Assembly: GCA_965149945.1 (NCBI GenBank)
Contig: CBCTTQ010000005.1
Span: forward strand, 1-64,000
DNA: 64,000 nucleotides
Source of the DNA: JAHZFN01 sp965149945
GTDB lineage: Bacteria > Bacillota > Dehalobacteriia > UBA4068 > UBA4997
Reading direction: 5' to 3'
The notes below the pieces were generated by a model. That model did no database searches, was not told where the DNA came from, and worked only from the letters and a program-made list of their open reading frames with translations. This document shows, piece after piece, positions 10,095 through 18,559 of the stretch (position 1 is the stretch's first letter; the number at the start of each line of letters is the position of its first letter). Both the position numbers and the translations under genes were made by a program.

Positions 10095-10253
10095 TTATTT
10101 ATGGTTTCTATTTTCTCCCAATTTTGAATAAATTGCTTCGTCAATTAGTCGCTGCTTTACCGCCGTCACGACATAAGCTGCCGCCGACGAACCAAACGCT
10201 TACGCGGCGCGTTTGATATCGGATTTCAAATCTTTATCAATTTCAATGGACAT
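10095..10253 (-). pseudogene. Ribbon-helix-helix/DinJ-like antitoxin relic with in-frame stop
   Basis: From ATG at 10253 the minus strand reads MSIEIDKDLKSDIKRAA, then a TAA (10200-10202), then continues in the same frame AFGSSAAAYVVTAVKQRLID and a few more codons to a TAA at 10095. Joined, this is about 51 residues with a beta strand plus helix-turn-helix like RelB/DinJ or CopG antitoxins. One base change accounts for the internal stop. No intact toxin gene follows. Called a pseudogene; stop read-through or translation restart is less likely. Confidence 0.6.
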
Positions 10254-10368
10254 CCTTATTTCTTGTCAATTTTATCTTTCTTTTTTAAAAACTGAAAAAA
10301 CCTCTTTAATCGCTTTGCATCCGCAGACAAAGCAAATACCTGCGTTTCCTCTGTTTTTATTATGTTTT

Positions 10369-10614
10369 TTATTGTTCTTGATAATATTGTATAATGGCGC
10401 GGGCAATCTGATCCGGGCAGGAAGTTTTTTTCATCCCGCAGTGAATTCCGGACAATTTTTTTGCCACTTCGCGGGCATCCTGACCGACAGTCAGCGCCGC
10501 GATCCCCTGTAAATTACCGTTACATCCGCCATATACGGCGATTTTGGTAATCACATCATTTTCAATTTCCAATTCCAATTCGCTGGAACAAACACCTTTC
10601 ATTCTGTATCTCAT
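10369..10614 (-). CDS. TSCPD-domain protein (four-Cys TIGR03905 type)
   Basis: An 81-residue protein of the TSCPD family, which is related to a C-terminal domain of some class II ribonucleotide reductases. Four Cys are spread as C9, C30, C59 and C66, the last in the sequence KKTSCPDQIA that gives the family its name. A metal- or cluster-binding role is likely, but the biochemical function is not known. The start ATG is preceded by GGGAGG. It is apparently a single gene, about 100 bases downstream of the metallo-beta-lactamase-fold gene. Confidence 0.85.
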   Translation of the reverse strand: MRYRMKGVCSSELELEIENDVITKIAVYGGCNGNLQGIAALTVGQDAREVAKKLSGIHCGMKKTSCPDQIARAIIQYYQEQ

Positions 10615-10718
10615 AGGTTCCTCCCTTCACCAAAAGCGCCTGATCTCGGGGTTTTCTTCTTCTTTATCTACTATAACAAAAACCGTCTTTTTTGTCAAAA
10701 TCCCGCTACCGGTTCCTA

Positions 10719-11810
10719 TTACGGACGGCAACTGCCGCAAGGAGTATACCCCGCTTCCACAGCGCCTGTCCGATCGGCAAAATATACCCGATTTTGTTCT
10801 GCCGGCAAGTTAGCGCAATTCGGCGTATGGAATTTACGGGAATTGATATTGCCGATATAAGCGGCAGCGCCTGCCAGCCCATTTCCCGCTGTTTGAGACG
10901 ATACCGCGGTACCATTGATTCGCAAAGCCGTTCCGTCGGAAACCACCTGAATGCTACCCTGCAGATCCGTACGATACACGGCGGCGCCCAAATCCGCCAA
11001 ACGACTCAGCACCTCCTCATGGGGAAAGCCATACTCTGAATCAGCGCCTGCCGAAGAAATAATCACAGCGGCGGGATTGATTGTTCGCAACAATGCATAG
11101 CTGTTGGTTTGATCTCGGGCGCTGCCATGGTGAGCCGCCACCATCAAATCTGTTTCCAAATCAGGAAACGCCGCTGTCATTTCATCGGCTTCAAGTCCTT
11201 CCATATCTCCCGGCAACAGCAAAGAAGTCTCACCGTACGTGATCCGCACCACCAAAGAAGAATCGTTCAAATCCTCATATTCCGACTCTTGAGGCGCCAA
11301 AAACTGTACCGCCGCCCCTCCCAGCTGAATCACATCGCCGGGATACGGCACCAACACCCGCTCACTACGCGCCGCCAGCGTATCCACCGCCTCATGATAA
11401 ATTTCCGTATCGTTTTCCTGCGGAGAGAGAAAAAGCATCCCGATGTCATACCCTGTCAGCGCCTCATAACCGCCAAGATGATCACTATGACCATGACTCA
11501 ATACCACGGCGTCCAGCTTGTCTACTCCCAAAGCCGCCAATTCTCGGCGCACCGTCTCTTCGGTACCTTGATCGCCCACATCGATCACCATGATTTTTCC
11601 GTCCACCTGTAAAATCTGTGCCGCCGCGTCACCCACGTCCAACACCGAAAGACGCAGAGTACCGCCGTCAACCGTTGTGGAAGCGATGGTGGTTTCCTGA
11701 TTTTCCAAACCGGAAGCCGGCAATGCTCCCGCGCCGCAGCCGCAAAGAACAGCCAACAGCATCCCCCAAAGCAGAACAATCCCCAACAGGCGTTTCGAAT
11801 ATCTTCTCAT
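10719..11810 (-). CDS. Secreted ComEC-like metallo-beta-lactamase-fold lipoprotein with Cys-rich C-terminal domain
   Basis: A 363-residue predicted lipoprotein. A basic N-terminus, hydrophobic core and lipobox-like LAVLCGC give a lipidated Cys near residue 25. The main domain is a metallo-beta-lactamase fold like the ComEC C-terminal hydrolase, with zinc motif HGHSDHLGG and later AAHHGS. The last about 45 residues (YIGNINSRKFH, then a Cys-x-x-Cys near the end) form the small domain often found in secreted nucleases and MBL proteins. Extracellular nuclease or phosphodiesterase activity is inferred. ATG at 11810 is chosen because AAGAAGGAG sits seven bases before it; the TTG at 11831 precedes that site. 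Confidence 0.8.
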   Translation of the reverse strand: MRRYSKRLLGIVLLWGMLLAVLCGCGAGALPASGLENQETTIASTTVDGGTLRLSVLDVGDAAAQILQVDGKIMVIDVGDQGTEETVRRELAALGVDKLDAVVLSHGHSDHLGGYEALTGYDIGMLFLSPQENDTEIYHEAVDTLAARSERVLVPYPGDVIQLGGAAVQFLAPQESEYEDLNDSSLVVRITYGETSLLLPGDMEGLEADEMTAAFPDLETDLMVAAHHGSARDQTNSYALLRTINPAAVIISSAGADSEYGFPHEEVLSRLADLGAAVYRTDLQGSIQVVSDGTALRINGTAVSSQTAGNGLAGAAAYIGNINSRKFHTPNCANLPAEQNRVYFADRTGAVEAGYTPCGSCRP

Positions 11811-11864
11811 CAACAAACTCCTTCTTACCAAAACATACCATTTTTATTGCCATCAAAACAAGCC

Positions 11865-11889
11865 CTCCCGTGCCCTACGGGCACGGGAG
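11865..11889 (-). terminator. Terminator after mannose-1-phosphate guanylyltransferase gene
   Basis: A GC-rich 11-bp stem (CTCCCGTGCCC with GGGCACGGGAG) and 3-base loop lies between the two minus-strand genes. The minus-strand T-tract is short (TTGTTTT); the plus side is more T-rich. Confidence 0.6.
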
Positions 11890-11925
11890 ACAATTCTTTT
11901 TTCTCATTTTGTTATTGATAACATT

Positions 11926-13254
11926 CTATAAATATTCCCGCAAATCCTGTTTTTTCAGCGCGCGCACCAGTTTTTTTAAATGATGACTTTCTTTTTTCGG
12001 CATAACCAGCAAAACCCCGTCAGCTTCCGCCACCAACAAATCTTGCACATCCACCAACGCCACCAGACCGCCTTCTCGATAAACAATATTTCCCTCACTG
12101 TTTAAGGAAGCGGTTAAACAACCGCAAACATGATTTTCCCCTTCCTGCCGCCAATATTTCTCCAAAGAAGGAAAAGTTCCCAGATCATCCCAATCAAAAG
12201 ACGCGGGAACGATAACAAAAGAATCGGGCGATAACGATTCCATTACCAGATGATCAAAAGAATATCCCTCTTTCGCTTCCGCCAACCGTTCTTGAATCTG
12301 CCGCAGTTGCTCCCCGCAAGGCAATCCGGACAGAGACGGCTGACCTGAGCAGCGTTTTGCCAAAGCTTCCGTCAAAAGCCGCGCGAACAAACCGATTTGC
12401 CCGACATAAATACCGCTGTTCCAATACAAATTTCCCTCTTTTAAAAGACGGGCTGCTCGTTTGGCGCTGGGTTTTTCCCAGAATTTTTTACCTTTGCGCC
12501 AATAACCGTCCGCGCGCATACGGGTTTTTCTTCCCGCCAACAAGTAGCCATATTCCGTTCGCGGTTCTGTGGGAAGAATTCCCAAGGTCACCAACTTTCC
12601 CTCCTCCGCCAAAGCCAGCGCGACCCGCAAATCCCGCTGAAAGGCGGCAGTATCTTCGATATGATGATCGCATGGAACAAAAACCACTACGCTTTTGTCC
12701 GTATGCTGATTCTCTTCCTTTTCCGCCAACGTCAACACCCGCTCCAAAGCACACACCATAGCAAAAGCAGTATCACGGTTGGCTTCCTCCAAAATCAGAT
12801 GATCCTCCGCCAATTCCGGCAACGCCGCACGCGCCAAAGAACCGTAAGCGCTTCCCGTTGCCACCACCAGATGTCCCGCGGGTAAAGACAGCGCCAATCG
12901 TTCCGCCGTGCGCGTCAGCATAGACTGCCGCGAATGAAAATCACAATCGGGCAAATCCAAAAACTGTTTTGGCAACGCCGCGCGAGATAACGGCCAAAAG
13001 CGGCTGCCCGTTCCTCCCGCTAAAATAACCCCGTAAACATTTTCTTTTTCCGAAACAGTTTTTTTCTCACTCTCTGACTCGATCTTTTCATCTGCCGAAT
13101 TGTTTGCCGATGTTGCCGTTTTTTTTATTTTTTTCAAATCGGCTGTCGTTCCTTCGTTATTTTCCCTTTCCGCGTTCAGCTTTTTTTCCTGAACGGCGTC
13201 AGCCTTTTTTTCTTTTATGTCCATTTTTTGTTTATCTTTTTTCTGTTTTTTCAT
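11926..13254 (-). CDS. Mannose-1-phosphate guanylyltransferase-like nucleotidyltransferase
   Basis: A 442-residue enzyme expected to make GDP-mannose from GTP and mannose-1-phosphate for glycan synthesis. The nucleotidyltransferase signature GVILAGGTGSRFWPLSR starts near residue 75, followed by PKQFLDL; later segments include VFVPCDHHI, EYGYLLAG and WDDLGTF, all typical of the ManC/GMP family. The first about 70 residues are an added Lys/Glu-rich, disordered-looking stretch not normal for the family. The ATG at 13254 is chosen for the GGAAGGAGC site just upstream; the frame stays open further but would overlap the divergent promoter. No other sugar-nucleotide genes are adjacent. Confidence 0.88.
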   Translation of the reverse strand: MKKQKKDKQKMDIKEKKADAVQEKKLNAERENNEGTTADLKKIKKTATSANNSADEKIESESEKKTVSEKENVYGVILAGGTGSRFWPLSRAALPKQFLDLPDCDFHSRQSMLTRTAERLALSLPAGHLVVATGSAYGSLARAALPELAEDHLILEEANRDTAFAMVCALERVLTLAEKEENQHTDKSVVVFVPCDHHIEDTAAFQRDLRVALALAEEGKLVTLGILPTEPRTEYGYLLAGRKTRMRADGYWRKGKKFWEKPSAKRAARLLKEGNLYWNSGIYVGQIGLFARLLTEALAKRCSGQPSLSGLPCGEQLRQIQERLAEAKEGYSFDHLVMESLSPDSFVIVPASFDWDDLGTFPSLEKYWRQEGENHVCGCLTASLNSEGNIVYREGGLVALVDVQDLLVAEADGVLLVMPKKESHHLKKLVRALKKQDLREYL

Positions 13255-13346
13255 AGCAAAGCTCCTTCCCCTTTTCGGGCAATCTCGTTTGCTAATTAAT
13301 ATGCGATAACAGGAAATTCTTGCTTGGACCCTTACCTCTTTTTCCA

Positions 13347-13375
13347 TTGAAAAAACTATAAAAAAATGATATAAT
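13347..13375 (+). promoter_or_regulatory. Sigma-A promoter of membrane/cytidylate-kinase fusion gene
   Basis: TTGAAA (13347-13352), a 17-bp spacer and a perfect TATAAT (13370-13375) stand about 37 bases before the ATG at 13412. Confidence 0.85.
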
Positions 13376-13411
13376 ATATAAGTTGTGATAAAACAAGGAG
13401 GCAGGAAAAAC

Positions 13412-14815
13412 ATGAGTACCGTAACAAAAAAAGAAATGGGGAAACGATATTCCCTATTGATTTTGGGGATTATTTTCATTTCCTTCGGGATTGCTATCAT
13501 CACCAAAGCGGATTTGGGAACCTCCCCGATTTCCGCTGTTCCTTATAGTTTATCTTTAATTTGGACATTTTTCACTTTGGGCAATTGGACGATTCTGTTC
13601 AATTTGTTTTTGATTGTCATGGAAATACTCATCCTAAAAGGTAACGTCAACAAGGCGGAAATTCTGGTACAATTTGTTCTGACCTTTTTATTCGGATATT
13701 GCATTGATTTGGCGATGCTGCTTCTCACCGCGCTGGCGCCGCAGCTCTACATCATGAAAGTACTCACCCTGCTGATCGGTTGTGTGGTTTTGGCTTTCGG
13801 CGCTTATTTGCAGGTAATCGCCAATGTGGCAATGCTGCCGGGAGACGCTTATGTGCGCGCTTTGATCACACTTTTCAAAAAAGAATTCGGCACCGTCCGC
13901 GTCATCTCTGATATCAGCATGACGTTGACCGCGGCAGCCCTCTGCTTGATCTTTCTGCATAATTTGGACGGTGTGCGGGAGGGCACCGTCATTGCCGCTT
14001 TAATCGTGGGCAACATTGTCCGCGTCTTTTGCCATAAGCTGCAACGGCTCACCGATTTTCTTTTGCCGGAAGAAAAAACACAACAAACACAAGAAGAAAC
14101 ACCGATATCCGCGGACAGGCATTTTGTACTCACCATCTCCCGTGAGTTTGGAACCGGCGGTCGGGAAATCGGCCGCAAACTGGCTGAAAAACTGAACATC
14201 TCTTATTATGATTCCGATACTGTTCAAGAAGCCGCCGCTCAAAGCGGTTATATTGATCTCGAAAAAATCAAAAAGGAAAAAGTAATCTCCAACTATCTCC
14301 TCTATGATTTTTATTCCTGGTATACCGCGGCTCTCAACGAGCAGGATATGCCCGAACCGGAACAACTGTTCCGTGCCGAAAGCAAGGTACTGAAAGAAAT
14401 CACCGCTCGTGAGTCCTGCGTCATTGTGGGCAGGATGGCCAATCATATTCTGCGTGACCACCCCAATGCTCTCCATGTGTTCATCACCGGAGATCGAAAA
14501 GCCAGAATTCAGCGTATCATGGAACGCGATCATCTGACACAAGAAGAAACAGAACAAAAGATTCAGCGTGTAGACAAAGAACGCGCCAATTATTTCCGTT
14601 CCCTTGCCAACACCAAATGGGATGATATGCAAAACTATGATATCGCCATCAATTCCAGCAAATACGGTCCTGAACGCACAATAGATATTCTTTATTGGTT
14701 GGCGCGGGAAGTGATTACCGCACACAATGTTACCATTACGGAATTTCCAGCAGCCGCCTCCAGTACCCAAACAGAAATCACAAAAATAAAGGAATTTGAA
14801 AAAAAGGCTCAATAA
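13412..14815 (+). CDS. Fusion: YczE/YitT-like membrane domain plus cytidylate-kinase-like domain
   Basis: A 467-residue two-part protein. Residues 1-220 contain about five membrane segments of the YczE/YyaS/YitT type, starting with a segment containing GIAIITKADLGTSPISA. A charged linker (about 225-240) leads to a cytosolic P-loop domain of the cytidylate-kinase-like family (PF13189): the loop is SREFGTGGREIGRKLA, followed by YYDSD and a late RIQRIMERDHL lid. The kinase substrate is not known. ATG at 13412 is preferred over the GTG at 13385 because AAGGAGG lies at 13395-13401. The gene stands alone with its own strong promoter and terminator. Confidence 0.85.
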   Translation: MSTVTKKEMGKRYSLLILGIIFISFGIAIITKADLGTSPISAVPYSLSLIWTFFTLGNWTILFNLFLIVMEILILKGNVNKAEILVQFVLTFLFGYCIDLAMLLLTALAPQLYIMKVLTLLIGCVVLAFGAYLQVIANVAMLPGDAYVRALITLFKKEFGTVRVISDISMTLTAAALCLIFLHNLDGVREGTVIAALIVGNIVRVFCHKLQRLTDFLLPEEKTQQTQEETPISADRHFVLTISREFGTGGREIGRKLAEKLNISYYDSDTVQEAAAQSGYIDLEKIKKEKVISNYLLYDFYSWYTAALNEQDMPEPEQLFRAESKVLKEITARESCVIVGRMANHILRDHPNALHVFITGDRKARIQRIMERDHLTQEETEQKIQRVDKERANYFRSLANTKWDDMQNYDIAINSSKYGPERTIDILYWLAREVITAHNVTITEFPAAASSTQTEITKIKEFEKKAQ

Positions 14816-14826
14816 AGAGCCTTTTT
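14801..14826 (+). terminator. Terminator overlapping the stop codon of the fusion gene
   Basis: AAAAAGGCTC pairs with GAGCCTTTTT; the TAA stop (14813-14815) lies in the loop. T-rich sequence follows. The following 250 bases up to 15074 hold no gene that can be supported. Confidence 0.85.
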
Positions 14827-15074
14827 CCTTTATACCGGTTTTCTTTTATCTCATCTTTCAATATTACATCTTGTATATTTTCTTATTTGATGATATTTTT
14901 CTCTTCTTTGCACGCTGCCTTCGGGAAACTCCCATTCTTCCCTCCCGTATGGCAAAAGCATCTCCCAAGGAACGCCAATCCCCCTCATCGCGTCAATATT
15001 TTACCGCGGAAAATCTTTGGCAAGACGGCCTACCGCCGCGACAGATTTGTGTACCATAACAATCGCGATATGGC

Positions 15075-15983
15075 TTATTCCTTCGCCGCTTCCAACAAAA
15101 GTCCGTCCAAAATACCGGCATCACTGACAACAATGCGAGAAAAGCCCAATAATTCCATTAGCGCCAAGTAGATGGCAATACCATCTCCGAGGATATCCCC
15201 TCGCTTCTGCAGCAACGGGTAACGCGCCAGCAATTCCTGAGGCGCAAGCGTATCGGCTTCCTGTCCGTACGCCCGCAATTCTGTTTGCGTCAATACCGTT
15301 CCGTTGATCCATTCCCGTCGATACTCTACCAAATGATTTTTCATCGCCGCCAAAGAAGTGATGGTTCCGCCCACCCCTACAAATGGTGTTTCAAGTTGTT
15401 CCCCAGCACTCTCTGCCAGCGGACGCAGCAAAAGAGGCAATTGCCGCCGTTGAATTTCTCCCAAATGCAGGCGTACCGCTCCTACAGGCACACTTCGGCA
15501 GCAGATTCCTGTTTTTTTCCGAACAATTAATTCTGTGCTGCCACCGCCCACATCCAAAACAGCGGCATTTTCCCCGACTACAGCAGCGGCTCCGACATAG
15601 GAGTAACGCGCCTCATCAGCTCCTGTTAGAATTCGCAGCCGCCAGCCCAGCCGCTCCGTCAACAGACGGGCAAAGGCATCCCCATCCGCGGCTTCGCGAA
15701 CAGCAGAAGTCGCAGCCACTACCGGCGGTTCAACAATATTCATCTCCTGCAAAATTCTCCGAAATTCTTCCAAAGCGGATAAAGTCTTTGCCACAGCCTC
15801 CCGATCCAAAGGCTCCCCCTTGGGTGTTTTGCCCAAGCGGGTAGTTCGAAGTTCTTGCCGATTGACAGTGAGATATCCTTCCTCCACCTGTCCTATCAAC
15901 AGGCGCACCGAATTGGAGCCGATGTCAATCGCCCCTCTCCTTTTTCCTTTTGTCGCAGTCTTTTCTATTCCTCTTTGCCGCAT
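15075..15983 (-). CDS. Ppx/GppA family phosphatase
   Basis: A 302-residue member of the exopolyphosphatase/guanosine pentaphosphatase family (ASKHA fold). The phosphate-1 motif is GAIDIGSNSVRLLIG near residue 17, the phosphate-2 motif is AVLDVGGGSTELIV, and FVGVGGTITSLAAMK follows. It is short, lacking the C-terminal HD-like domain of long Ppx proteins, as is usual for Clostridia. It removes terminal phosphate from polyphosphate or pppGpp; which is not visible from sequence. RBS GGAGGTG precedes the ATG at 15983. It follows the S1 gene in the divIC cluster but is separated from it by a terminator. Confidence 0.9.
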   Translation of the reverse strand: MRQRGIEKTATKGKRRGAIDIGSNSVRLLIGQVEEGYLTVNRQELRTTRLGKTPKGEPLDREAVAKTLSALEEFRRILQEMNIVEPPVVAATSAVREAADGDAFARLLTERLGWRLRILTGADEARYSYVGAAAVVGENAAVLDVGGGSTELIVRKKTGICCRSVPVGAVRLHLGEIQRRQLPLLLRPLAESAGEQLETPFVGVGGTITSLAAMKNHLVEYRREWINGTVLTQTELRAYGQEADTLAPQELLARYPLLQKRGDILGDGIAIYLALMELLGFSRIVVSDAGILDGLLLEAAKE

Positions 15984-16050
15984 GACACACCTCCGTTTTC
16001 CTCCCCCACACCTCTGTGATAAAATAACAGCTTGGGATTTTCATACAAAA

Positions 16051-16075
16051 GAGCGGCAGAATGATTCTGCCGCTC
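16051..16075 (-). terminator. Terminator after S1-domain gene
   Basis: A 12-bp inverted repeat (GAGCGGCAGAAT and its complement) with almost no loop, followed on the minus strand by TTTTG. It lies between the S1 gene and ppx. Confidence 0.65.
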
Positions 16076-16103
16076 CCGTACTTCTCACAGTTTCTTACAA
16101 CGT

Positions 16104-16499
16104 TCAACGCCGACGACCTTCCTGATGCCGCTTCAGCGCGATCAATTTTTCATTACTATCTTTCATAAATTCTGCCAGTTTATCTTCAAAAGAGGCATTC
16201 TTCTTCGGAGCAAAACCGAATACCTCCGCCGGAGCAGGCGAATAAGATAATTCCGGTTCCGGCTTGGGCACAGCCTGCTTGATAGAAAGTCCGATCTTAT
16301 TATTTTCCTTAACAGTCAGCACTTTCACCTTTACCACGTCGCCTTCCCGCAGGAAGTCGCTTACTTCTTTCACGTACGCGTCAGCCACCTCTGAAATATG
16401 TACCAATCCGGTGGCGCCGTTCTCCAATTTGACAAAAGCGCCGAACCCTGTGATTCCGGTCACCTTTCCTTCTACAATATCGCCTACAGCAAGCGTCAT
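16104..16499 (-). CDS. yabR: S1 RNA-binding domain protein (YabR-like)
   Basis: A 131-residue protein with one OB-fold S1 domain at residues 1-75 (VGDIVEGKVTGITGFGAFV, then GLVHISEV) and a charged tail containing KNASFEDKLAEFMKDSNEKL. It is the usual member after divIC in Bacillus and Clostridia, where it is thought to act in RNA binding or translation. ATG at 16499 is chosen: TAGGGGGA stands eight bases upstream, whereas the TTG at 16523 has no such site. Confidence 0.92.
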   Translation of the reverse strand: MTLAVGDIVEGKVTGITGFGAFVKLENGATGLVHISEVADAYVKEVSDFLREGDVVKVKVLTVKENNKIGLSIKQAVPKPEPELSYSPAPAEVFGFAPKKNASFEDKLAEFMKDSNEKLIALKRHQEGRRR

Positions 16500-16590
16500 T
16501 CTTTTTCTTCCCCCTATACTCAATGATCGCGAGTCACGGAAAATTCCGATTCTTCATACTTTTGCCGTTGTTATGGCCAACGGCCGACCG

Positions 16591-16944
16591 TTAATGCACA
16601 TCTTCTGTTGCTGTTCCCGCTTCAGCAGAATCCTGTTCTACCACTTCGCTATTTTCTTCATAAGGCATTAACAGATATTCTCCTTCTCGCACCATCAGCA
16701 AGTTTTCTCTGGCCAGCCGCTCCAGATAGGTATCGTCGTTTAACAATTCCTTTTGTTCTTCCAACTGACTCTTTTCTGTCTGAATATCCGCATAGGCCAT
16801 TTCCAAATCCGCTTTTTGGGCATTCAGCTGCATGATCTCAACCACCTGACCACCGCATTGGTAAACCATAAAGGCCGCGAAAAATACCAAAAATACCCGA
16901 AAAACGCGAACTTTTTTTATTTTTAATTTTTTCTTTCCACTCAT
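16591..16944 (-). CDS. divIC: Septum formation initiator DivIC/FtsB-like
   Basis: A 117-residue bitopic membrane protein of the FtsB/DivIC family, part of the division septum complex with FtsL and DivIB. A Lys-rich cytoplasmic start (MSGKKKLKIKKVRV) is followed by one membrane segment at about residues 15-33, then a leucine-zipper-like coiled coil to about residue 75 and the conserved LERLARENLLMVREGE. ATG at 16944 is taken because GGGGA is nine bases upstream. It sits between yabQ and the S1 gene, as in Bacillus. Confidence 0.9.
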   Translation of the reverse strand: MSGKKKLKIKKVRVFRVFLVFFAAFMVYQCGGQVVEIMQLNAQKADLEMAYADIQTEKSQLEEQKELLNDDTYLERLARENLLMVREGEYLLMPYEENSEVVEQDSAEAGTATEDVH

Positions 16945-17127
16945 GAAAAACATCCCCTTCACGGTGTTTTGCCGCTTATCGCACTTTGCACTATCACATC
17001 GCACAAAAATTCATATTACCATTATAGTCAATCTTCATCGGAAAATCAACTGTTTTTTTTCGAAGCAGCAATTTCTTCCCGTAAAAAATCATCTCCATAG
17101 CCTACGTAAGAAACGTTGTCGGAGGCT

Positions 17128-17733
17128 TTAATTTTTCGGAGATTGTCGTTTATCGTTTTTTCTTTTGCGCCTTTTCGAGATTGAGTCAGAATCAACCGGC
17201 TCCGCCATTTTTGCCTGTCTTTTTTTCAGACGTTTTTTGACACGCGCTAAACGTTTTTTTCGATAAACACCGCTGATACCCCGTCCCGTTTTAATCGCCA
17301 AACAACGGCAGTTCTTTTCTGTCGCGGCGCCGATTCGATAAATACCCCCCGTAAAAAATATCAAAGGAGCAAAAAGGCAAGAAACAATCCGCACAATCAA
17401 ACGCCGCAAACCATTCAATACTCGCCCCAAGCAGCGGACTCCTTTACGATATAAGGGACGCAAAACAGGACTGAAATAATACAAATAGACCGCGATTCCG
17501 CCAAAAACCGCCGCTACCACCGGAATACGCAATTCCGCCCAACTGATTTTGACCAGCAGAAAAAATGTCCACATTAATGCCGCCAACCACCAAAGAAAAT
17601 CCCCCAGCCAACACCAAAGTCCTTTGCGATTCTTTTTGAGAAATGTACGATAAAAATCATACAAAACTCCTAAAGAAAGACCCAAACCCAGCGCGCAGAG
17701 AATCTGCGCGCCCTGCAATCCTGCCCTGGTCAT
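17128..17733 (-). CDS. yabQ: Spore cortex biosynthesis protein YabQ
   Basis: A 201-residue membrane protein needed for cortex formation in spore-formers, located in the forespore outer membrane in Bacillus. Four membrane segments lie between residues 8 and 130 (one contains LGLGLSLGVLYDFYRTF, the family signature), followed by a very basic Lys/Arg tail. It follows yabP by six bases, so the two are one transcript. The gap to divIC (183 bases from its chosen start) holds no gene. Confidence 0.9.
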   Translation of the reverse strand: MTRAGLQGAQILCALGLGLSLGVLYDFYRTFLKKNRKGLWCWLGDFLWWLAALMWTFFLLVKISWAELRIPVVAAVFGGIAVYLYYFSPVLRPLYRKGVRCLGRVLNGLRRLIVRIVSCLFAPLIFFTGGIYRIGAATEKNCRCLAIKTGRGISGVYRKKRLARVKKRLKKRQAKMAEPVDSDSISKRRKRKNDKRQSPKN

Positions 17734-17739
17734 GGTTTG

Positions 17740-18021
17740 TTACCTGGTCAGACGGGTCAAAAGACCGGCGCTTTTCTTTCGGGATTTATGGATAGAGGCA
17801 TCCGGAAAAACCAAAGAACCGATTTGACCGCTGACCGAAAGTTTTTCTTCTTCCAGCAGCAGTTGATCAATATGCAAATCTTCTCCTTGAATGATGAAAT
17901 CTCCCAGAACCGTTTCTAAATGAATGCGGCGCTTGTCAAAATCTTCTACTTTTTTAACACCCACCATATCCAAACGTTCCCTGCCGGTCATGATCAATTT
18001 TTGTTGGTTATGCTCGTTCAT
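17740..18021 (-). CDS. yabP: Spore cortex/coat assembly protein YabP
   Basis: A 93-residue soluble protein of the YabP/YqfC sporulation family, with the characteristic TGRERLDMVGVKKVEDFD segment followed by a beta-rich domain (VLGDFIIQGEDLHI). In Bacillus it is made in the mother cell and needed for cortex formation together with YabQ. The ATG at 18021 is preceded by CGAGGTG. A mother-cell-type promoter is suggested just upstream. Confidence 0.92.
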   Translation of the reverse strand: MNEHNQQKLIMTGRERLDMVGVKKVEDFDKRRIHLETVLGDFIIQGEDLHIDQLLLEEEKLSVSGQIGSLVFPDASIHKSRKKSAGLLTRLTR

Positions 18022-18051
18022 TATTCCGCACCTCGTTTCTTGGTTGCTATC

Positions 18052-18079
18052 ATTCTATGTTCCGAAAAACAAAATATGC
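18052..18079 (-). promoter_or_regulatory. Candidate sigma-E promoter of yabPQ
   Basis: Minus strand: GCATATTT (18072-18079), 12-bp spacer, CATAGAAT (18052-18059). This is close to the sigma-E consensus (ATATT-type -35, CATACAAT-type -10) with a slightly short spacer. Bacillus yabP is a mother-cell gene, which fits. Confidence 0.4.
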
Positions 18080-18153
18080 GGAGAAGCGCTTTTCCCGAAA
18101 AAAAATTTTTTTCGAAAACGGCTGTCTTTTCGACTAAATAAGATCTTTCAAAA

Positions 18154-18183
18154 TAAAAAACGGAAATCTTAAAGATCTCCGTT
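18154..18183 (-). terminator. Terminator after rqcP
   Basis: AACGGAGATCTT pairs with AAGATTTCCGTT (one G-T pair) and is followed on the minus strand by TTTTTTATTTT. Confidence 0.8.
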
Positions 18184-18206
18184 CTAAAATGCAACAATAA
18201 AAAAAG

Positions 18207-18461
18207 CTAACGAGCAGTCTCACGAATAACCCGATACATCTCTTTTGCCCGGTCTGCCCGAACCGTTTCCGCCACCTGTAAAACTTCTATCTCTACCTCG
18301 CGATTAGCAAAACTGAGCACTAACCGATCACCAACCTTTACATCAGCAGAAGCTTTGGCCTGGCGGCCGTTTAATGAGATTTTTCCGGCGTCACTGACTT
18401 CTTTGGCCACAGTCCGCCGTTTAATCAGACGGGAAACTTTTAAAAATTTATCCAACCGCAT
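18207..18461 (-). CDS. rqcP: S4-domain ribosome quality control factor RqcP
   Basis: An 84-residue RNA-binding protein consisting of one S4 domain: MRLDKFLKVSRLIKRRTVAKE, then GKISLNGRQAKAS and VKVGDRLVL. RqcP (YabO) works with RqcH on stalled 50S subunits in alanine tailing. ATG at 18461 is chosen because GAGGAGG is eight bases upstream; the ATG at 18467 would be too close. It lies between HU and yabP, with a terminator on each side. Confidence 0.92.
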   Translation of the reverse strand: MRLDKFLKVSRLIKRRTVAKEVSDAGKISLNGRQAKASADVKVGDRLVLSFANREVEIEVLQVAETVRADRAKEMYRVIRETAR

Positions 18462-18518
18462 CCGCATTCCTCCTCTTTGTGACCGCGTCAAAACAGTCTT
18501 TTGTATTCTATGATGATA

Positions 18519-18546
18519 AAAAGAAAGCCCGCAAAAGCAGGGCTTG
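18519..18546 (-). terminator. Terminator after HU gene
   Basis: AAGCCCTGC pairs with GCGGGCTT across a TTTT loop and is followed by TCTTTTT on the minus strand. Confidence 0.85.
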
Positions 18547-18559
18547 TCTTTTTAAATTT

